Positions 1 to 6,421 of a stretch of 15,978 nt of DNA are shown piece after piece. Position 1 is the stretch's first letter, and each line of letters starts with the position of its first letter. The position numbers and the translations under genes were made by a program. The stretch comes from an uncultured Clostridia bacterium (GTDB taxonomy: Bacteria; Bacillota; Clostridia; Oscillospirales; Oscillospiraceae): contig CALERM010000121.1 in the NCBI GenBank assembly GCA_937907715.1, forward strand, positions 1 through 15,978, given 5' to 3'. Under the pieces are notes generated by a model. The model made no database searches. It had not been told where the DNA came from and saw only the letters and a list, made by a program, of their open reading frames with translations.

Positions 1-334
1 TGGGGACATCGTCTGCATGCTCGCACTCGTACATGGCGACCTCCATGACCGCGACGGCAACCTTGGAAATGCGGCTGAGGCTCCAGCCGATGGCGTTTTT
101 CTCAAGGAACGCCTCGAGCGCTTCGCGCTCGCGCTCGACGCCGTGGACCACATCGGCAAGATACTCCGCCTGCTTGCCCGAGGGACGCTCGGCGTAAATT
201 TCGGTTTCCGATGCAAGCGTCGGATAATACTCCGGGTCCATCAGAAGGTTCATCGCCTCGTCGGCAGAAATACCGTTGAAGTTCATCTCATAGACAAGGT
301 GGCAGGCAATCTCTCGTGCGTTCGATCTGGTCAT
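1..334 (-). CDS. nusB: Transcription antitermination factor NusB (3' end outside window)
   Basis: Partial gene: the first 111 codons are visible and the C-terminus lies beyond position 1. The translation starts MTRSNAREIACHLVYEMNFN and continues through a helical stretch ending ...SLSRISKVAVAVMEVAMYECE. This matches the all-helical NusB fold, where an N-terminal RxxARexA-like helix is followed by a conserved region ahead of a missing xDVP-type motif; the last codons read ADDVP. NusB binds boxA RNA with NusE (S10) in antitermination of rRNA transcription. The ATG at 334 is preceded by AAGGAG at 7-nt spacing. It lies downstream of the Asp23-family gene, the usual Firmicutes neighbour. A hairpin touches the Shine-Dalgarno site, and a separate promoter lies within the 116-nt gap. 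Identification rests on remembered family features plus gene order. Confidence 0.88.
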   Translation of the reverse strand, partial: MTRSNAREIACHLVYEMNFNGISADEAMNLLMDPEYYPTLASETEIYAERPSGKQAEYLADVVHGVEREREALEAFLEKNAIGWSLSRISKVAVAVMEVAMYECEHADDVP

Positions 335-347
335 CACAGTTCTCCTT

Positions 348-364
348 CGCCGCGTTTTGCGGCG
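348..364 (-). promoter_or_regulatory. GC hairpin abutting the nusB ribosome-binding site
   Basis: On the minus strand, CGCCGC-AAAAC-GCGGCG makes a 6-bp perfect stem with a 5-nt loop. It ends directly against the Shine-Dalgarno AAGGAG (342-347) of nusB. A stem this close to the SD could modulate ribosome access or stabilise the 5' end. This is seen directly; the function is inference. Confidence 0.4.
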
Positions 365-386
365 GTCTTCTTCAAAATGATTATTT

Positions 387-415
387 ATTATACAGGATCG
401 GCTCGCAGAAATAAA
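387..415 (-). promoter_or_regulatory. Candidate sigma-A promoter for nusB
   Basis: A perfect -10 TATAAT (387-392) sits 17 bp from a weak -35 TTTATT (410-415). The -35 overlaps the downstream arm of the hairpin at 411-443. The expected transcript starts near 380 and reads into nusB. The -10 is strong and the -35 matches only about 3 of 6 positions. Confidence 0.45.
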
Positions 416-443
416 CCCTTTGTCGCACCGGCAAAGGGTTTAT
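411..443 (-). terminator. Hairpin between yqhY and nusB, possible terminator or attenuator
   Basis: A perfect 12-bp inverted repeat, ATAAACCCTTTG / CAAAGGGTTTAT, has a 9-nt loop. It lies 7 nt past the yqhY stop. On the minus strand the arm ends in TTTAT and is followed by TTCTG, giving a short interrupted U tract. It could reduce read-through from the spoIIIA/yqhY transcript into nusB. The U tract is modest, so partial termination is more likely than full. Confidence 0.5.
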
Positions 444-450
444 TTTCCGA

Positions 451-834
451 TTATTTTTTGTTGTCCTTCGGCAGGGCAATGCCGCAGACGGTCACATTGA
501 CCTCGGCGACGCTCAAACCCGTGACGGACTCGACGCTGGACTTGACGTTTTCCTGCACGTTCTTCGCCAGCTCGAAGATGTTCTGCCCGAACTTGGAGAC
601 GACGTCGCAGTCGATGCGCAGCGCGCCCGTTTCGGTGGTGGAGAGCCGGACGCCCTTGGAAAGCGTCTTCATGCCGAGCATCTCGGCGATATCCGTTCCG
701 ATGGAGCTCGACAGGCCGCACACGCCCTCGACCTCGAGAACCGCCATACCGGTCACGGACGCGACCACGTCTTCAGAAATCTGAATTGATCCGTTTTCCA
801 TCTCCTGGGTGAAGTATTCTTTGTTTTCAGCCAT
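451..834 (-). CDS. yqhY: Asp23/Gls24 family protein (YqhY-like)
   Basis: This 127-residue protein matches the Asp23/Gls24 (DUF322) family in length and composition. It has an N-terminal acidic segment, then GSIQISEDVVASVTGMAVLEVEGV, a central conserved GVRLSTTETGALRIDCDVVSKFGQ, and a C-terminal amphipathic helix with VTGLSVAEVNVTVCGIALP. In Bacillus subtilis the homologue yqhY lies between spoIIIAH and nusB, exactly as here. There it has been linked to control of acetyl-CoA carboxylase/malonyl-CoA levels; that role is not shown by this sequence. The start is supported by GGAGGT with 6-nt spacing. A sigma-A-like promoter in the 69-nt gap after spoIIIAH suggests expression independent of sporulation. 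No membrane segment is visible. Confidence 0.9.
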   Translation of the reverse strand: MAENKEYFTQEMENGSIQISEDVVASVTGMAVLEVEGVCGLSSSIGTDIAEMLGMKTLSKGVRLSTTETGALRIDCDVVSKFGQNIFELAKNVQENVKSSVESVTGLSVAEVNVTVCGIALPKDNKK

Positions 835-868
835 CGTATTACCTCCGGGTTTCGGTGCTTATGCGAAC

Positions 869-896
869 ATTGTACCACAAACTTCCGGAATTTCAA
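869..896 (-). promoter_or_regulatory. Sigma-A-like promoter for yqhY-nusB
   Basis: -35 TTGAAA (891-896), 16-bp spacer, then TGG plus -10 TACAAT (869-874), an extended -10 arrangement. The start would fall near 862, giving a short leader with the GGAGGT site of yqhY. The spacer contains the palindrome TTCCGGAA. It lies right after the spoIIIAH stop and would uncouple yqhY from the sporulation operon. Confidence 0.6.
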
Positions 897-903
897 CCTG
901 TTT

Positions 904-1461
904 TTACTGCGCCTTGACCTCAATCACGCGCACCTGCGAAAGATCATAGTCCGTCTGCGAGGTCACAACGTCGGAAATGAGCGCCACATCCGCCGTGGAT
1001 AAGCCTTCGGCGGGCGCGGAAACCGCGACGCTGACCGTGTCGTCCGCCATGTAGGTCACGCAGTCGGAAAAGCCTTTGGCAATGATCAGGCTTTCGATCT
1101 GCGCCTCGCTGAGCGCAGTGCCGACAATCCGGTTCAGCGTCTGCGAGGCGGTGTCGCCGACGGCGGTTCCCTCGTCATAGGCAATCGTCTGCTCGAGAAG
1201 CTCAACCGCGCTGTCGCGCGAGGACTGGCGGCTCAGCCGCATCTGCGCAAAATAATCATCGGTCGAGGTGTCCTCCAGAGAAACCGGCTCCGCCGTATCA
1301 TCCAGCTGCAGGCTCGTTTCCCCCATCACCTGCTCAGCGTTCAGCGTGTCCGTCAGATCGGGCGTCTTCTGCCGGTTGTTGTACGACCAGTTGAGATAGA
1401 CGCCTGCACAGATGAACAGCAGCACCGTTGCAATCACCGCGTTACGTTTCCAGATTTTCAT
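904..1461 (-). CDS. spoIIIAH: Stage III sporulation protein AH
   Basis: 185 residues with one N-terminal transmembrane helix (about residues 8-25) after a basic start MKIWKRN. A low-complexity acidic linker follows, then a C-terminal folded domain (about 75-185) corresponding to the YscJ/FliF-like ring-building domain of the family. SpoIIIAH in the mother-cell-derived membrane binds forespore SpoIIQ to form the intercellular channel. It is somewhat shorter than the B. subtilis protein (about 218 residues), mostly in the linker. The ATG overlaps the spoIIIAG TGA as ATGA and follows AGGAGG at 7 nt. Last gene of the spoIIIA operon. Confidence 0.92.
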   Translation of the reverse strand: MKIWKRNAVIATVLLFICAGVYLNWSYNNRQKTPDLTDTLNAEQVMGETSLQLDDTAEPVSLEDTSTDDYFAQMRLSRQSSRDSAVELLEQTIAYDEGTAVGDTASQTLNRIVGTALSEAQIESLIIAKGFSDCVTYMADDTVSVAVSAPAEGLSTADVALISDVVTSQTDYDLSQVRVIEVKAQ

Positions 1462-2000
1462 ATTCCATCCTCCTGACTCTGCTTCATTTTGATGACACTG
1501 ATTTTATCGCTCCCAAGCCCCGTGAGGGCGGAAACTGCCTGCACAATGCGCAGCCGGACCGCTGCGCTGTCCGCCCCGTCGCAGACCACAACGGCGCCTG
1601 TGTAGGACGCCTTCTTCGTTTTCGTGACGACGGGCGTTTTCTGCGCGCTCTGATTGGCGGAAAAGACGGTGGTTTCCTCGATTGTCTCGCCGGACCGGCG
1701 CACGTCCGTCTGATAAAACACCTCGTCGCTGCCGGAGACCGTCAGCAGCAGCTCCACCCGTCCGACGCCTTCCATCGAAGAAAGCAGTCCGGTAAGCGCC
1801 TGCTGCATATCCTCGAGCGGCTGCGTCTGCTGCGCCGGCATCTGCGCGTCCTGCGCCGCCTTTTCGGTCCTGCCGGACGGCAGCAGCAGCAAAATCGCCC
1901 CCAGCGCGAGAATCAGAAGCGGCAGGCGGAAGCGCTCCAGCAGAGCCTTTACGCGCGGCATACCGCCGGACAGCCGCCCGCTTTTCATTCGTTCGTCCAA
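1458..2000 (-). CDS. spoIIIAG: Stage III sporulation protein AG
   Basis: 180 residues with one transmembrane segment (about 25-43, LPLLILALGAILLLL). A Gln/Ala-rich linker follows, then a ring-building domain containing GVGRVELLLTVSGSDEVFYQTDVRR and a tail TYxGAVVVCDGA-like region (YTGAVVVCDGAD). This is the SpoIIIAG pattern; the protein forms a large ring in the mother cell-forespore channel. Start choice: TTG at 2000 lies 8 nt after a strong AAAGGAG, whereas the internal ATG at 1988 gives the ATGA overlap seen elsewhere in the operon but is about 20 nt from that SD. I prefer TTG; the ATG product would be 176 residues. Confidence 0.9.
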   Translation of the reverse strand: MDERMKSGRLSGGMPRVKALLERFRLPLLILALGAILLLLPSGRTEKAAQDAQMPAQQTQPLEDMQQALTGLLSSMEGVGRVELLLTVSGSDEVFYQTDVRRSGETIEETTVFSANQSAQKTPVVTKTKKASYTGAVVVCDGADSAAVRLRIVQAVSALTGLGSDKISVIKMKQSQEDGI

Positions 2001-2467
2001 ATCTGCCGCTCCTTTCCGATGGCGAGGTTTTCCTCGATGTAAGCTGCCAGCATCCTTTGCTGCTGCGGGGTAAACGTGCCGGTGATCTGCACGCCGGACG
2101 GATACGGATAGCTGCTGTCCGCCTCAACCGTTACCTCGATGCTGACCGACAGGTCAAGCTCCTGTGCTTTGTCCCATATATATGCTTCCGTCTTGCTCTT
2201 TATGATGGCGCACAGCGCCTCGCGGCCCTGGATTTCCACGCCCGTGCGCGCCTGCTCGGCAGCGACCTGCATCTTCGACAGCTCCTGCGCGAAATCAGAC
2301 AGCTGCCAGCCGGAAATGCCGGACAGCGCCGCCGTCATCAGGAAAATACCGCACAGCAGCGAGCAGAGCTTTTTCATCCGACCGCCCGGCACAAGTGCAC
2401 GTACCAGGCTGCACAAAAGCGCCGCCGCGCAAAGAGATATCAGATATTTCCGGATTGCATCCATCAT
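1985..2467 (-). CDS. spoIIIAF: Stage III sporulation protein AF
   Basis: 160 residues from ATGATGGATGC. Two N-terminal transmembrane helices (about residues 4-25 and 30-50) are followed by a soluble domain with YPYPSGVQITG and a helical end. Position, length and topology match SpoIIIAF, an essential but less understood membrane component of the spoIIIA-encoded channel. An in-frame start 16 codons further upstream is rejected because 2467 makes the ATGA overlap with spoIIIAE and has a purine-rich GGTGGGCGG before it. Sequence conservation in this family is low, so the name rests largely on operon position. Confidence 0.85.
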   Translation of the reverse strand: MMDAIRKYLISLCAAALLCSLVRALVPGGRMKKLCSLLCGIFLMTAALSGISGWQLSDFAQELSKMQVAAEQARTGVEIQGREALCAIIKSKTEAYIWDKAQELDLSVSIEVTVEADSSYPYPSGVQITGTFTPQQQRMLAAYIEENLAIGKERQIWTNE

Positions 2468-3561
2468 CCGCCCACCGCCTTCAAAAAGCATGCAGAAGAC
2501 ACAAGGCTCATCCAAAGCGCACTTGCCGCAATGGCGAGCATGTAGCCCATGGCGGAGGCAAGATTGGAGATCAGACCTGCATGCGCCTTACTGACCGCGT
2601 CCGCGCCGATTGCCCCAGCCAGCCGCAGCGCCAGATAAAATGCCCCAAGCTGCATAAACGGCGCAAGCGCCATCGCCAGAACCGCCAGCATCCCGAACGC
2701 GCCTGCCGCGCTGCGAATGAGCCCGGCGCTCGCAAGCAGAGACTCCGACGCATCGGAAAGAATCGACCCGACGACCGGCACCATCCCCGAAAATGCCGCC
2801 TGCGCCGCCTTCACCGCCATCGCGTCCGCAGAGCCGGTCAGTACACGGCTGAGACTCAGATACGCCGTAAAGACCGCGCACAGCCCTTTTATGCTCAGCC
2901 GCACCAGCCACCCGCAAAGCTCTCGGATTTTGCCGAGTCCGCCGCCGTCTGTCGCGCTTTCGGCAGTCGCCAGCAGAATGTAGAGATAGACCAGCGGAAT
3001 CAGCACGCCGGAGGCAAGCTTTGTAAGTAAACTCATCGCAAACGAGCCGCCCGCCAGCAGCGTCCCCGCGCTCACGCTCCCGCCGGAAGCGGCAAGGCTC
3101 GACGACAGAACCGGAAGCAGCAGCGCTGTGAAGTCCGAGATTTTCGTGATCGTCTCGCGCGCCAGTGCGATCATCGACTGCGCGTCTTGTGTGCAGAGCG
3201 CCGTGATGGCAAACGCGCCCGCAATCTGCGCGGGCTGCTTTGCGCCGGAACCATCCTGCGCGCCGGAGGCAAAGGCGCAGAGGATTGCCGCTGCCAGTAC
3301 CTTGCCTGCCGAAAAAAGCGCCGGCCGCAGCGCCAGATTGGCATTGGACAGCGCATCGGTCACGATGCTCCAAAGCTGCGTTCCGAAATCCCCGGCATTT
3401 GTCGCAGATGCATCGCCCAGTGCCTCGCGCGTTTGCCCGTCGAGCGCCTGCTCCAGCGCCTGCGCACCGTAGTCCGGCATTGCCGCTTCCTCCGGCTCGC
3501 GCGCCAGAGCGGGCGTACTCAGAAGCAGCAGCACACTGAGCGCCAGTATCGCCTTTCTCAT
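2464..3561 (-). CDS. spoIIIAE: Stage III sporulation protein AE
   Basis: 365 residues. The protein starts with a signal peptide (MRKAILALSVLLLLSTPALA, cleavage near 20), then an extracytoplasmic acidic helix region (about 21-85). About seven hydrophobic helices follow, among them SMIALARETITKISDFTALLLPVL, SGVLIPLVYLYILLA and GMLAVLAMALAPFMQLGAFYLAL. This is the multi-pass SpoIIIAE integral membrane protein of the channel/export platform. The ATG at 3561 overlaps the spoIIIAD stop as ATGA and follows GGGAGG at 6 nt. An in-frame extension to 3645 would run through spoIIIAD and lacks the signal peptide at its N-terminus, so it is rejected. Confidence 0.92.
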   Translation of the reverse strand: MRKAILALSVLLLLSTPALAREPEEAAMPDYGAQALEQALDGQTREALGDASATNAGDFGTQLWSIVTDALSNANLALRPALFSAGKVLAAAILCAFASGAQDGSGAKQPAQIAGAFAITALCTQDAQSMIALARETITKISDFTALLLPVLSSSLAASGGSVSAGTLLAGGSFAMSLLTKLASGVLIPLVYLYILLATAESATDGGGLGKIRELCGWLVRLSIKGLCAVFTAYLSLSRVLTGSADAMAVKAAQAAFSGMVPVVGSILSDASESLLASAGLIRSAAGAFGMLAVLAMALAPFMQLGAFYLALRLAGAIGADAVSKAHAGLISNLASAMGYMLAIAASALWMSLVSSACFLKAVGG

Positions 3562-3953
3562 CCGCCGCCTCCCAGCTCCTGCAGAAGCTCGAGCAGCATC
3601 GTCGCCAGCGGCAGCGCCGTGCAAAGGCACAGCACCGTCCCGCACAGCTCGACCATCTTTCCGAGCGCGCCCTGTCCTGCATCCTGACAGAACGCGCCCG
3701 CAATCTGCCCCAGAAGTGCGATCGCCACGGTCTTCAATAGCGGCGAAAAGACTGCAGACGACAGACCTGTAAAGGAAAGCAGCTTTTCGAAAAAATCCAG
3801 CACCGGAGATAACAGTCCCAGCGCCGTCACCGCCGCGCCCGCCGCCGCGAGAATGGAAACCGCAAGCGCCAGCGCACCCTCATGCGGTTTTAATACCGCA
3901 CATAAAAGCGCGCAAACCACGCTGCACGCGGCAATTTTCACATAAATCTCCAT
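3558..3953 (-). CDS. spoIIIAD: Stage III sporulation protein AD
   Basis: 131 residues, strongly hydrophobic, with about four helices: residues 2-20, 26-48 (LALAVSILAAAGAAVTALGL), a GLSSAVFSPLLKTVAIALLGQIAGAF segment, and 105-125. SpoIIIAC and SpoIIIAD form a related pair of small membrane proteins; their family domain resembles parts of stator/export-platform components. It starts 2 nt after the spoIIIAC stop and overlaps spoIIIAE by 4 nt. The ...FCQDAGQGALGKMVELCGTV segment after a conserved Q is typical of the family as I remember it. Confidence 0.92.
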   Translation of the reverse strand: MEIYVKIAACSVVCALLCAVLKPHEGALALAVSILAAAGAAVTALGLLSPVLDFFEKLLSFTGLSSAVFSPLLKTVAIALLGQIAGAFCQDAGQGALGKMVELCGTVLCLCTALPLATMLLELLQELGGGG

Positions 3954-3955
3954 CG

Positions 3956-4150
3956 TTAAAACCGAAACAGCGTCTTCACCAGGTCAAACAGCTCTGCGAT
4001 GCGCTGCACGACGATCATGAGAACGACCACAAGCCCGGCAAGCGACGTCATCGTCGCCTGCTCCTCGCGCCCCGAGCGCACAAGCACCTGATTGAGAATC
4101 GAAACAATAATGCCGACCGCGGCAATTTTAAAAATCAGATCAATGTCCAT
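3956..4150 (-). CDS. spoIIIAC: Stage III sporulation protein AC
   Basis: 64 residues with two transmembrane helices (about 5-24 and 36-53). A polar loop SGREEQATMTS joins them, followed by the C-terminal LFDLVKTLFRF. The length equals the family's usual size (about 65-68 residues). SpoIIIAC is a mother-cell membrane component of the SpoIIIA-SpoIIQ channel. It is separated by 2 nt from spoIIIAB and from spoIIIAD, consistent with coupled translation. Confidence 0.93.
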   Translation of the reverse strand: MDIDLIFKIAAVGIIVSILNQVLVRSGREEQATMTSLAGLVVVLMIVVQRIAELFDLVKTLFRF

Positions 4151-4152
4151 CG

Positions 4153-4668
4153 TTACAATAGCACGACGGCAAGCGCGAGTCCCGCGCAGATGCCGATGGT
4201 TTCATAGCTTCTGCACCGCGCGCGCTTCTGCCCCTGCAAGGATAAAAGCGCCGCCGTGACGCTTGCCTTCGCCCGTTCGATCGCGGCAAGCTGCGATTCC
4301 AGCTCGAATCTTCCGAGGTTCACGGAAAGCCCGTAAAGCGCCTGCACGCTCTCGTCTCCCGGGCGAAAGCGCTTCGCCTGCTGAAAGCCCCGCCGGAACG
4401 AAACCGGGACCGTACAGTAGGGCTGCGTGGACAGCGCCTTCCCTGCCTCCGCAAAAAATGCCGCAGTATCCTTTTGCCGGCAGGCGGAAAGCATGGTGAA
4501 AATCTGTGCCAGCGGCGTAAGCCTCGCTGACATTTCGCTCTGCATTGTATCAAGCGCCCACAAAAGTCCCTCGAGCTGCGCGCATTGCAGCCGCACCGCA
4601 CGCGCAAAGCCAAAGCCAACCGTGCCGGACGAAAGCACAACCAACGCAGCGCCAATGATTCTGATCAT
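4153..4668 (-). CDS. spoIIIAB: Stage III sporulation protein AB
   Basis: 171 residues with hydrophobic helices at both ends (about 4-22 and 156-171) and a helical cytoplasmic domain between them, rich in Gln, Ala and Arg. This is the SpoIIIAB layout, which has similarity to GspF-type inner membrane platform proteins of type II secretion. It probably partners with the SpoIIIAA ATPase. The conserved N-terminus reads GAALVVLSSGTVGFGFA. The ATG overlaps the spoIIIAA stop as ATGA. Its Shine-Dalgarno site is weak, so translation is probably coupled. Confidence 0.9.
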   Translation of the reverse strand: MIRIIGAALVVLSSGTVGFGFARAVRLQCAQLEGLLWALDTMQSEMSARLTPLAQIFTMLSACRQKDTAAFFAEAGKALSTQPYCTVPVSFRRGFQQAKRFRPGDESVQALYGLSVNLGRFELESQLAAIERAKASVTAALLSLQGQKRARCRSYETIGICAGLALAVVLL

Positions 4669-5504
4669 ATACGCTCTACCTCCACACAGCGAACCTGCCT
4701 GTCCGGCAGCAGGACAAGCATACGCCTGAAAATACCGAGCGCCAGAAGCTCCCGGTAAAGCGGGCGCAGGCGCAGCTCGCGTTCATCCTTTGCGTGCGCC
4801 GTGGCAAGGAGTTTGACGCCGCAGTAGCTGATGGTTTCCATCGCGCTTAAGTCCCGGCGCGCCGTAATTTCATCTGCGGCAATCCACATGGGATTCATCG
4901 CGCGCAGAAGCATCAGCATGCCCTCGTCCTTGGAAAGCCCCGTCAGAACATCTGTCTGCGCTCCGAGATCGAACTGCGGCTTTCCCTGCGTCATGGCAGA
5001 AATTTCGCCCCGGTCGTCGCAGACGCTCACACGCTGCCCGCTTTCCGACAGCGCACGGATGCACGCACGCAGCAGCGTCGTCTTCCCAGCACCCGGCGCA
5101 CCGAGAATCAGGCAGGAATCGGTGAGGCTCGGAAGCAGCCGCGCGCCGTCCATGCGCACATCGCGCGCAAAGCGGATGCAAAGGGAGCTGATTGCCCGGA
5201 AGCCTGTCATCTCGCCGTTTTTGACCACCGCGCTGCCGCACACGCCGATGCGGTGCCCGCCGGGAAGCGTCACAAAGCCCTGCCGCAGGCTCTGCGTACA
5301 GGCGTATACCGACTGCTGCGTCGCACGCTGCAAAATCTCCGCAAGCTCCTCCTGCCGCACCAGACCCGCAAGCCGCCGCTCCGCGCCGTCTTCCACCACT
5401 GCCGGAGACTGCCCCGCGCGCAGCCGAAGCTCCTGCACATTGGAAACATCCAGCGTCCGGTAGCGCGCCGGAAGCACGTCCAGAATTTCCTGAAACGCCG
5501 CCAT
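4665..5504 (-). CDS. spoIIIAA: Stage III sporulation protein AA, secretion-type ATPase
   Basis: 279 residues. An N-terminal domain (about 1-125) carries ELRLRAGQ and LPGGHRIGVCG. A RecA-like ATPase core follows, with Walker A GAPGAGKTT (135-143) and Walker B ending in ADEI (210-213), then TAHAKD (235-240). SpoIIIAA is the mother-cell cytoplasmic ATPase, related to type II/IV secretion ATPases, that is required for channel function and forespore sigma-G activity. First gene of the operon; GGGAGGG precedes the ATG. It is slightly shorter than the B. subtilis protein (about 307 residues). Walker residues appear intact. Confidence 0.94.
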   Translation of the reverse strand: MAAFQEILDVLPARYRTLDVSNVQELRLRAGQSPAVVEDGAERRLAGLVRQEELAEILQRATQQSVYACTQSLRQGFVTLPGGHRIGVCGSAVVKNGEMTGFRAISSLCIRFARDVRMDGARLLPSLTDSCLILGAPGAGKTTLLRACIRALSESGQRVSVCDDRGEISAMTQGKPQFDLGAQTDVLTGLSKDEGMLMLLRAMNPMWIAADEITARRDLSAMETISYCGVKLLATAHAKDERELRLRPLYRELLALGIFRRMLVLLPDRQVRCVEVERI

Positions 5505-5545
5505 CGTTCATCCCTCCCACCACATTCTATTGCGCTGCCCGGCGC

Positions 5546-5574
5546 ATTATACCGCAAGTGTTTGCGTTTTCTTC
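5546..5574 (-). promoter_or_regulatory. Possible spoIIIA promoter
   Basis: TATAAT at 5546-5551 on the minus strand lies about 40 nt upstream of the spoIIIAA start; the matching -35 (GAAGAA, 5569-5574, 17-bp spacing) is poor. In B. subtilis this operon is transcribed by sigma-E. Read as a sigma-E -10 (consensus CATACAMT), GGTATAAT fits 5 of 8 positions and the 14-nt upstream region is again weak. The sigma factor cannot be settled from sequence. Confidence 0.3.
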
Positions 5575-5608
5575 CTGACAAGCCTACCGCTTTTGTCGGT
5601 TTTTGCCC

Positions 5609-5637
5609 TTGCATACGACAGGTTTTTCCGTTATAAT
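5609..5637 (+). promoter_or_regulatory. Sigma-A-like promoter for larEBC
   Basis: -35 TTGCAT (5609-5614), exactly 17 bp, then -10 TATAAT (5632-5637). Transcription would start near 5644 and leave a leader of about 30 nt before the larE ATG at 5676. This promoter decides the larE start, because an upstream in-frame TTG at 5637 overlaps the -10 box and would not be on the transcript. Confidence 0.65.
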
Positions 5638-5675
5638 TGAAAGAACCAATTTCCAGAGAACCAAGAGGCATTGCT

Positions 5676-6419
5676 ATGACACTACAGGAATTTTTCAAGC
5701 AGCATCCGAAATCGGCGCTCGGCTTTTCCGGCGGCGTGGATTCTTCGTATCTTCTCTATGCCGGTTTGAATGCCGGGGCGGAGGTGCGCCCGTATTTCAT
5801 CAAAACCGCGTTCCAGCCCGCGTTTGAGCTGGAAGACGCGAAGCGGCTGTGTGCGCAGCTCGGCGCGGAGCTTTCGATCATCGAGCTCGACGCACTGGCA
5901 AACCCGGACGTTGTAAAAAACCCCGCCAACCGCTGCTATTTCTGCAAGACCGGATTGTTCGGAGCCTTGCAGAAGCGGGCGCTGGAGGATGGATACACCG
6001 TCCTGCTCGACGGCACCAACGCCTCGGACGAAGCAGGCGACCGCCCCGGCATGCAGGCGCTTTCCGAGCTGCATGTGCTCTCGCCGCTGCGCCTGTGCGG
6101 GCTGACCAAGCCGCAGATCCGTGAGCTTTCCCGCGAGGCAGGGCTATTTACCTGGGACAAGCCGGCGTATGCCTGTCTTGCCACGCGCGTTCCGACCGGG
6201 CAGAAGATTACAAACGAGCTTCTCGCGCGCGTCGAGGGCGCGGAGCAGGCGCTGTTCTCGCTCGGCTTTACAGATTTTCGCGTGCGTGTGTTCCACGACG
6301 CCGCGCGCGTGCAGCTCAAGCCTGCACAGATGCAGCAGGCGCTTACCCGCCGGTCGGAGATTCTGGAAAATCTGCATCCGTATTTTGAAACTGTCCTTCT
6401 GGACCTCAAGGGGAGATAA
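5676..6419 (+). CDS. larE: LarE, ATP-dependent pyridinium-dicarboxylate sulfur transferase (NPN cofactor)
   Basis: 247 residues. The N-type PP-loop pyrophosphatase motif SGGVDSS (18-24) opens the domain, followed by DGTNASDEAGDRPG (112-125) and LSPLR (135-139). LarE adenylates the carboxylates of P2CMN, the LarB product, and replaces them with thiocarboxylates to give P2TMN. Three cysteines stand out: C87 and C90 in RCYFCK, and C167 in ACLATR. The last corresponds by motif to the sacrificial cysteine of Lactobacillus LarE, while the CxxC plus distal Cys pattern matches the [4Fe-4S]-dependent class known from Thermotoga and methanogens. That assignment is from family knowledge, not alignment. 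The ATG at 5676 has AGAGG with 7-nt spacing; a TTG 13 codons upstream is rejected. First gene of a larE-larB-larC operon, 2 nt before larB. Confidence 0.92.
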   Translation: MTLQEFFKQHPKSALGFSGGVDSSYLLYAGLNAGAEVRPYFIKTAFQPAFELEDAKRLCAQLGAELSIIELDALANPDVVKNPANRCYFCKTGLFGALQKRALEDGYTVLLDGTNASDEAGDRPGMQALSELHVLSPLRLCGLTKPQIRELSREAGLFTWDKPAYACLATRVPTGQKITNELLARVEGAEQALFSLGFTDFRVRVFHDAARVQLKPAQMQQALTRRSEILENLHPYFETVLLDLKGR

Positions 6420-6421
6420 GC

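Noticed and set aside
17..784. Plus-strand 255-codon frame across nusB and yqhY
   Set aside because: Antisense shadow of two real genes; spans their intergenic region and resembles no family.
5637..5675. N-terminal extension of LarE from TTG at 5637
   Set aside because: The TTG overlaps the -10 box TATAAT of the predicted promoter, has no Shine-Dalgarno, while ATG at 5676 has AGAGG at good spacing.
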